A stretch of 64,000 bases of DNA from Cryptomeria japonica (taxonomy: Eukaryota > Streptophyta > Pinopsida > Cupressales > Cupressaceae): positions 153,625,971 through 153,689,970 of the forward strand of contig NC_081411.1 in NCBI RefSeq assembly GCF_030272615.1. Direction: 5' to 3'. This document shows positions 57,404 to 64,000 of this stretch, in pieces; position 1 is the first letter of the stretch, and every line of letters begins with the position of its first letter. The notes beneath the pieces were generated by a model. The model searched no databases. It worked only from the letters and a program-made list of their open reading frames with translations, and had not been told where the DNA came from. Made by a program: the position numbers and the translations under genes.

Positions 57404-58647
57404 TGCAGTGTCATAAAATTGCAACCTTGCAATTTTCAACCATATTTGGGTCTTCAAATTGGCGAAACAAATCCATAAGTCTGATTGGAGACCCAAGACA
57501 TGCTCACACTGCCCGAAGTTTGCATTTCCTCACACCTTGCACTCTCCTTTGTTGCTTCCTATCCTGAATTAGGGTAGAATAGGGGCCTGTCCCCCCTAGT
57601 ATAGGGGTGTGGCACCCCTGTCCTTGCCCTATTTTGGCCCCCCTTTGCATTTATCCTTCATCGGGCTTTGCATTTGGAAAGTGGGAAAAGTTTTCCTATG
57701 TCGGCCTATGATGAAAAATCAGCCAATTAACCCTAATTGATGAGTATATAAGATGCATTTTCTCTCCCATTTGCATAAGTCAAAAATTTCATATGAGTTC
57801 ACTAAGTGGAAATTGTGATCCTAAGAGAAATCAAGCATTAAAGCATTCAAGCATTCAAGCATTCAATCATTCAAGCATTCCTTTCAAGCATGAGCATTCT
57901 CAAGTCTCCTTTCAAGGCTAGGTGTTGCATTCAAGTTAAGGATTCAACCATTGAAGAGGAGATCTCTTGTGACATATAATTCTACATATCCTTTCAAACA
58001 ACTCTATCAACATTTCAATCACATCCTCCCTTGAGGTGAATTCCATTTCAATCATTTACTTTCATTACTTGCAAGTACTTTTCATCATTTGGTTAATTCC
58101 AAAACTGGGGTTTGACCTGAAGGAAAACCCCCAATCCCAACAACATTTCCTTTCTTTTATGTGTAGGTTGTATGTGCATAGTTGTATTTGCAGATTCAAA
58201 CTCCATTCTCAGAGGTGGAAAAACCCTTTTTGGCATGCAGATTTTTCGAAGGATCGTGTGCACTTTCAACACGGTCCCAACAAATTTCACCCAAATTCAT
58301 AGGGGAGATTCATCACGACATTTTACTGCTAATTCCAGGTGCACAACTTCATCTCACACTTCTATCTCAACTTATAATCATTTCTTTATCACTTTTACAC
58401 TTAATCTTAAATAGCATAATTCAACCTATTGCATTCTAAAAAGGGGTTACTTTCACTTTCAAAATTCATTATCAATTTACATAGCATTCAATCTCTTGAG
58501 AGTGGATCTAGTGAATTTACCCCCTCTTTTAAATGTAATGTGTGTGTGAGAGGTTGAAGAGAATCTTTGTGAAACTTTCACTCCTTTCCTTGAGGAGAGA
58601 AAAGATTTCCTCTTGACTTCTCCATCATGCTTTTTCACCAAATTACA
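57404..58647 (+). repeat. G 3' LTR
   Basis: Starts TGCAGTGTCATAAAATTGC, ends CACCAAATTACA. TATATAAGA at 57745-57753; AAGCATTC units at 57832-57898, more than in the 5' LTR. It carries about 30 extra bases near 57590 (GCCCCCC/TATAGGGG). Confidence 0.85.
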
Positions 58648-59801
58648 ATATGATGGAGGATGAGATGATTCATCTTTGAGATGGTGATCACCTTGACCTA
58701 TTGTTGAAGGTATCTTGATGGAGCACATGGAGCAATTAATTTTCTTGATGGTGCAAGTTGGCTATAGGGATCATTCAGACCTTGATATTTGAGTTTACTT
58801 TTACCTCTTATGCAATGTATACAACATTTGGGATAATGTTATAAAACATGTTGTACACCTTGACTAATTTATAATTTAAAATTGATATTATTTGTGGTGC
58901 ATATAAGAGATCTAAGGATGTTTGTATCACATGAGTTAGGCATTCTTGGTTTTGTTTATGTGTTCTATGTAAAATTGGGATAAATATTAATATGATTTTG
59001 TACATTGGGAAAATATTTAACATTAATAAAACTTAGTATTAAAAAGTAATTGAGAGGGAAAATGATCTTGTAAGCTCATCATATTAGTTACATGCTTTAT
59101 GTTATACCACATAGTGGTTTTGTGCAAGCTTATTTTTATAAAAGCAACCACATGATTAGTTTTTGAGATTAGCTAGTAGGCTTGTTGGCTAGCTTGAGCA
59201 TCTATTGTAGGTTGCAAATGTGGAGAAGATGAAGCATGGATTGGGATGTGTGGTTACATGATTCTTATTTGATTGCTCACATTAAGTGCATGTAAAGGGC
59301 TTGATGCTGCAAAGGTATTAATGAAGATCTTCTACAAAAGTATTGTAATCTTCATTCATGATATAGTACATGAGTGTGGATTCTTTTGGAATTTGGATAT
59401 TTCCCTCTTGATGTTTTTTTAGGGTATATATTGTGTCGTATTGATAGTTGTCGTGCTCTGTGATGATGCGATACCTACAGCTGCAACACAAAACACTCAA
59501 TAGATCATTATAAGCATGGTTAGCAAATAATAAGCAAAAGAAATATAAAACCATGACAAAATGACCTATCGCCTCCTAAGAGATGCGAGTATGGATTTGC
59601 TCTCAGATCTAGATAAGAAATCCCAGTGACTTGACTACACCTAGACAGAGGATTTGAAATGATAATGATGTGCAAAGATGAGATTGATTAAGCTAGATTG
59701 ATCCAAGAGACTAATTAAGCTAATGATATGCATGATTAAGCTATGATGATGATGCAATTAAGATAGAAAAGGGATTGATTAAGATACATGATTCAACAAT
59801 T
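58648..59801. other. Unidentified DNA between G and T1
   Basis: AT-rich without a credible gene. A 78-codon minus-strand frame at 59318-59554 has no recognisable motif. The last bases, CAATT (59797-59801), are the T1 target duplication. Confidence 0.4.
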
Positions 59802-60137
59802 TGTTAGTGCAACTTTGGACTCTGATATCTCTGTAATTCACAGAGAGACTCTTGCTCATGCATAAGCTAACAAAGGAGTTATAGATTTTTAACTTCCTCT
59901 ACCTACTCCAGTTCCATTTCAACATTTCATGCAGTTAATTATTGATCTTTAGAAATTTCATGCATCTCATGCATAATTTCTTCTCTTGTGATCTATATAT
60001 CATTTGTAATCATACAGATTTGTTATAATGAAAATGGTTGATGAGTTCTTTGTTCTAATTTTCTTTGCAAGTTTTGCTCTTTTATTTTTCAGCTAGATCT
60101 TTTCTCTATTTTGCAGGATTAGCTGCAAAATTTTACA
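59802..60137 (+). repeat. T1 5' LTR
   Basis: TGTTAGTGCAAC ... AAAATTTTACA, 336 bp. It contains the inverted pair ACAGAGAG/CTCTGT-like around 59830 and repeated GCATGAGA/TCATGCAT words. Confidence 0.93.
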
Positions 60138-60150
60138 TGGTATCAGAGCC
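60138..60150 (+). other. T1 primer binding site
   Basis: TGGTATCAGAGCC directly after the LTR, the standard complement of initiator-Met tRNA. Confidence 0.93.
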
Positions 60151-61029
60151 TGGAGCTAGAAGGAAGGAGCACAACAATTATTTGTTGGCAGATTTATGAA
60201 GATTACCATCACCATGGAAGCTGACGTCTATTTCTATATTCATGCATATTCTTTCCCTAATTTTTGCATGCTCCTTGATGTTTTTTTTCTATATTGATTT
60301 TTTAAAATTGTATGTGCTTTGCAAGCACTGCATGATGAAGATCTCGAAGATTTGGGGCTTTGTAAAAATTAAACTTTTAGAAAGTTTATATGAGGTTTTG
60401 CTTAATGCATTTAGTTTAGGTTTATTTCAATAAGTCTCCTGAATAAATAGAAGATTGAAGTTGCTATGCACTCTTCCTTCAATTGATAGTCAAAAGTATT
60501 CTTTTGTTCTAAATTCTTGTCTACATGAGATTCCAATGTTGCAACTTTGTTTGCTCCTAGAGATTCTTTCTAGAAGGGTTCTACATGAGTTTTTAGAGTC
60601 ACATCCTCGAGTGCTTCCAGAGTTTCTTTCTAGTGGGACATTATTGAGCAATGGATATACAATGGCATCATCCCAACCGGAGGTCATCTTTACAGTTCCT
60701 CAGTTTGGATCATATTTCTATAGATTCATATCTTCCTGTCTTCAGATGATTAGCTTTTGTATTGAGAAACTGTGTACATGTTTGTTCATCCATTTGAGCA
60801 ATGTAGATTATGTACAACTGCATTTTCAAGGTATCTCAGAGGTACTCATGCAGTGGTTTCTATGATTCTATACAATCCTATTGCAGTGTGGATTCGTTTG
60901 CAGTTTGCAGCTTTCTTCTTAAGTTCGAATAATGGTTAGGAGTTTTCTCCTATCTTCTTTGTAATTGGGTTCCTAATCAAGCTTTATTGCAAAGACCCAT
61001 ATTTCTCATATCTCTCCTTAGTTAGGCTT

Positions 61030-61038
61030 AAGGGGGGG
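61030..61038 (+). other. T1 polypurine tract
   Basis: AAGGGGGGG directly before the 3' LTR. Confidence 0.9.
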
Positions 61039-61374
61039 TGTTAGCGCAACTTTGGAGTCTGTTATCTCCGTAATTCACGGAGAGACTCTTGCTCATGCAT
61101 AAGCTAACAAAGGAGTTATAGATTTTTAACTTCCTATGCCTACTTCAGTTCCATTTCAACATTTCATGCAGTTAATTATTGATCTTCAGAAATTTCATGC
61201 ATCTCATGCATAATTTCTTCTCTTGTGATCTATATATCATTTGTAATCATACAGATTTGTTATAATGAAAATGGTTGATGAGTTCTTTGTTCTGATTTTA
61301 TTTGCAAGTTTTGCTCTTTTATTTTCCAGCTAGATCTTTTCTCTATTTTGCAGGATTAGGTGCAAAATTTTACA
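61039..61374 (+). repeat. T1 3' LTR
   Basis: TGTTAGCGCAAC ... AAAATTTTACA, 336 bp, same length as the 5' LTR. Confidence 0.93.
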
Positions 61375-61379
61375 CAATT

Positions 61380-63014
61380 ATGCTAGAAAATGATCAAATT
61401 AAACTAAATCTAAGATGCAATTTCTTAGAACAACAATGCTCAAATGATATGCTAGAATGAATATGCCTATAGTAATAATGCATAAGATGAAATGAGATGG
61501 GTTCCTTATTGCTCCAAAATGGGGGATATTTATAGGATTTCCAAGGCCAGGGGTGAGGTGGCATGAATCAACGGTCAAGATTGAGTCTGAAGATATCAAG
61601 GGTGAAATTGGAGGAGGTTGAAGAAGAGGTTGGAGGAAGAGACATTTGGCATATCTATGGTGACAAGTGTCAAGGAGCTTTACTCATAAAAGCGCAAGTG
61701 TCCAAGAGAGGAGACATGTGGCCAAAGTGCCATGTTTCTCAAGAAGAAAACATCCACACCATAGGAGGTTAGGATAAGGAGGTTAGGATGTGAAATATAG
61801 GATAGGGTTAGTTAAACCCAAGGTTAGGTGGAATGGGTTAGGTTAGAGGGATGATTAGGTTAGGTGGTTAGAAGCTAGGAGGCATCCAGGTAATTTGAAT
61901 TTAAAAATTCAAATAATAGGAAAAGACTAATTAATTCTCAACAACTCATAAATTGATTTGTTTTAATTAATTAGGGGATTAGAAGAATTGAATGAAGTGG
62001 GGGGGGGATTAATTAAGTTGAATTAATTAATCAAAGGGGTTTATTGAAATGAACCTATTAAATAAATCCTTAGAGTTATTAATAAGTAGATGAAAGGGAG
62101 GATTTAATCAAATTGCTAATAAATTTAATTAAATTGGGGAGGGAAATTAATTAAATAATTGCTTATTTAATTAATTATCTTTAGATCATTTTTAGGTGTA
62201 TACAATAGTATTTTTTATATTATTTTGTATACATTATAAATATTTGTTTACATGATTTTCTCTCTTGGGGTTATGTGAAAATATTTCTATATGGTTATAA
62301 AATTTATTTCTTCAAGAATGTATAAATGTCAACTAATGCCAAGATTCTTATGGAATAATAAGTACACATTATTTTTCAATTATATCAAGGGCATCCAAGG
62401 ACACTTTCCAATAATGTTGGGGATACATAAAATAAATAGACGATTTCAAGGTAAATAGTACCTTTATCCTAACACTTATGGTTTGTAGTAATTACTTGCT
62501 AGTGTTGATGCCCTCATTTACCTTTGCAAAGTATTGTAAGATTAAAAACAGTATACCCTACAATATTGACTCTACAAATTATCTTTACTTTAGTTTCCAC
62601 TCTCATGGCATATTTTAGGATCATTTAAGCCAAACTTGGCCTTTATCCAACCGTTAATGTGTTGTGCTTTTATATGTTCAACCTTATTTTGTATGTTGCA
62701 ATATATCTAGGCTATGTGTGTGATATGTTTTATCTCCATCGTATAAAGTCTTTGAGCACATTGTGTAAAACCTCGTCAAGGAACCCTAGAGGACAACAAC
62801 TAAGAAATTAAACATAGCAATATTTTTTTGAAAAACAAATTACATAACATTACAAACTCAACTTGAAATTAAATATAAAATTTGCACATGTGAAAGATAA
62901 TAATTCTCTAGACTATGTCCTCATGTGGCTTCCTTAATGTCACTACCTGCGCAACAACATAAATAACTCAAACCATAATAATCATCATGACATAGCATTT
63001 ACATGAGTAAACAT
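61380..63014. other. Unidentified AT-rich DNA
   Basis: Old repeat-like DNA: ATCAACGGTCAAGAT near 61567 (also near 8900), GGTTAGG-rich stretch at 61770-61880, then AATTAATTA-rich DNA to about 62200. A CTATAAATATCC string on the minus strand near 61530 resembles a TATA box. No gene recognised. Confidence 0.4.
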
Positions 63015-64000
63015 TGTTGGTAGAAGACATGGTTCCGGTGATGCTCCGGTAAAGATTGATGATGTTAGATGAATGGATATTACTTAGGGGTTTTCATTGA
63101 TGGCAACTCATCCTAGTAATCCTATCTGGTATATGGAGATTGGGTTTACCAGGAGTCTTAAGTAAGTTTGTTTTTTCATGAAGTATAAGTCTAGTTGGTG
63201 GAACACAGGGTATAGATCTGACAAGAATTATTTATTCCCAGTGATGTAGTTTTAGTTGTGGTGATTGTAATAGTTGATTGGATGTGTGAGTCATCTTTTC
63301 ATGCAATCCTAGCCTCTGGTGTTGATTCTAGAGCAAGTTTCTTGGTCTGGTATCTGGTATTGCAGGAAGAACAGGGTTATCCTCATATTTGATGGTGTAG
63401 CGTGTAGTTCAGATTCCTTAAGGTGATTTTGATGGATGTTGATGAGTCTAAGGTAATTGGGATGACCTATGGGAAGCTTGTGATCATATGTTTTAGGATC
63501 AGAATAATGATTTGTAGAAGGATTGAGCTGACATGAGCCTACACATTTCACATATTGTTGTTTTGAGAAGCCAATTAGTTGGAGATCTATTTTGGTGATG
63601 CGGATATATAAGATTGAATTGAATGATGATTTTGGAGATGTGTATGTATGTGAGATGGTGTTGAAAGAGATTGAGCGTAGTTTCATGTGCGCATCTTAAG
63701 TCTTCATGATCTGATACATGTAGCAGAGCATAGCAGTTTTCCTGAGTAATGACAGCAGAACATTCTTGAGACTAACTAGAACTGATTCCTGGCATTTGTA
63801 GATGCTATACTCCAATTCAGACGTTGTATTTTCTTCTATATCTCATTTGTAGGACAGTGAGTCCTTTGGGGTTGCAGCCCTATTTTGTAATTGAGCAATG
63901 AGCTCTAGGAAGTGTGACTAAATGCAAGTGCATTCCACTTTTATAATATTGTTTTACTACTAGCCATAATATAATAATATTGTGGGTACTCAATCCCACC
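63015..64000 (+). repeat. N1-family LTR, cut by the window end
   Basis: Starts TGTTGGTAGAAGAC and aligns with 15017-16010 and 21136-22100, ending here within GGGTACTCAATCCCACC. About 180 further bases should lie beyond the window. Whether it is a solo LTR or begins a full element cannot be seen. Confidence 0.85.

Larger units (their letters stand above)
23922..58647 (+). mobile_element. Ty3/gypsy-type gag-protease element G, split by Y
   Basis: The 5' LTR at 23922 and 3' LTR at 57404 are the same sequence in the same orientation. The interior continues from 30155 to 57054 once Y is removed, giving an element of about 7.8 kb. Flanks are GTATG on the left and ATATG on the right, a target duplication with one mismatch. 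A PBS follows the first LTR and a purine-rich tract precedes the second. The interior encodes gag, a degenerate protease and a long proline-rich tail but no RT, RNase H or integrase, so G was non-autonomous. Confidence 0.75.
59802..61374 (+). mobile_element. TRIM-like non-autonomous LTR element T1
   Basis: Two LTRs of exactly 336 bp, a tRNA-Met-type PBS, a PPT and the perfect target duplication CAATT (59797-59801 and 61375-61379) define a 1,573-bp insertion. The 901-bp interior has only short frames (for example 60455-60865) without retroelement motifs, so I treat it as non-coding. It is larger than classical TRIMs and smaller than LARDs. I count about 13 differences between the LTRs, so it is moderately young for this window. 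Confidence 0.93.

Noticed and set aside
60455-60865. 136-codon frame inside T1
   Set aside because: No motif, no relation to gag or pol, and TRIM-type interiors are normally non-coding.

Overview
This window looks like intergenic DNA from a large, repeat-rich plant genome, most likely a conifer or another gymnosperm. The evidence is several Ty1/copia and Ty3/gypsy LTR retrotransposons nested in one another, long LTRs, long AT-rich stretches and heavy nonsense decay. I found no host gene, tRNA, rRNA or CRISPR array. The organism assignment is inference.

Layout. 1-4140 (-) is a decayed Ty3/gypsy Tat-like pol fragment (E) with order RT, RNase H, second RNase H, integrase. 4250-8896 (-) is a truncated giant LTR of family Y (copy A). 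9425-10730 (+) is a Ty1/copia RT-RNase H fragment, and 12717-13913 (+) is a copia-type LTR. 15017-22286 (+) is a complete non-autonomous copia-type element (N1), with TSD AGGTA on both sides. It carries a coiled-coil/zinc-knuckle gag remnant and an unrecognised reading frame of about 1,057 codons where pol should be. 23922-58647 (+) is a gypsy-type gag-protease element (G) without RT, split by a later insertion. That insertion is Y, 30156-57048 (-), a Ty3/gypsy element of about 19 kb with LTRs of about 5.8 kb (TSD GTATT/GTATC). Y itself was later hit, in its 3' LTR, by a 7.6-kb Ty1/copia element (C1, 32213-39797, -; TSD TTTGA). 59802-61374 is a small TRIM-like element (T1) with two 336-bp LTRs and TSD CAATT. 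63015-64000 is another N1-type LTR, cut by the window end.

The most unusual object is Y. Each of its LTRs contains a reading frame of about 1,240 codons (called ORF0 here), in the same sense as gag-pol. ORF0 lies downstream of a TATA box and of two arrays of GC-rich imperfect palindromes. A third diverged copy (A) keeps the same plan. In the Y internal region the second RNase H lies upstream of RT, whereas in E it lies downstream of the RT-linked RNase H.

Almost all coding regions are broken. Many breaks are TAG or TAA codons where the family expects CAG, CAA or TGG, as expected from cytosine-methylation decay of silenced repeats. The relative order of events is G, then Y, then C1. N1 and T1 inserted separately into older DNA that I cannot identify.
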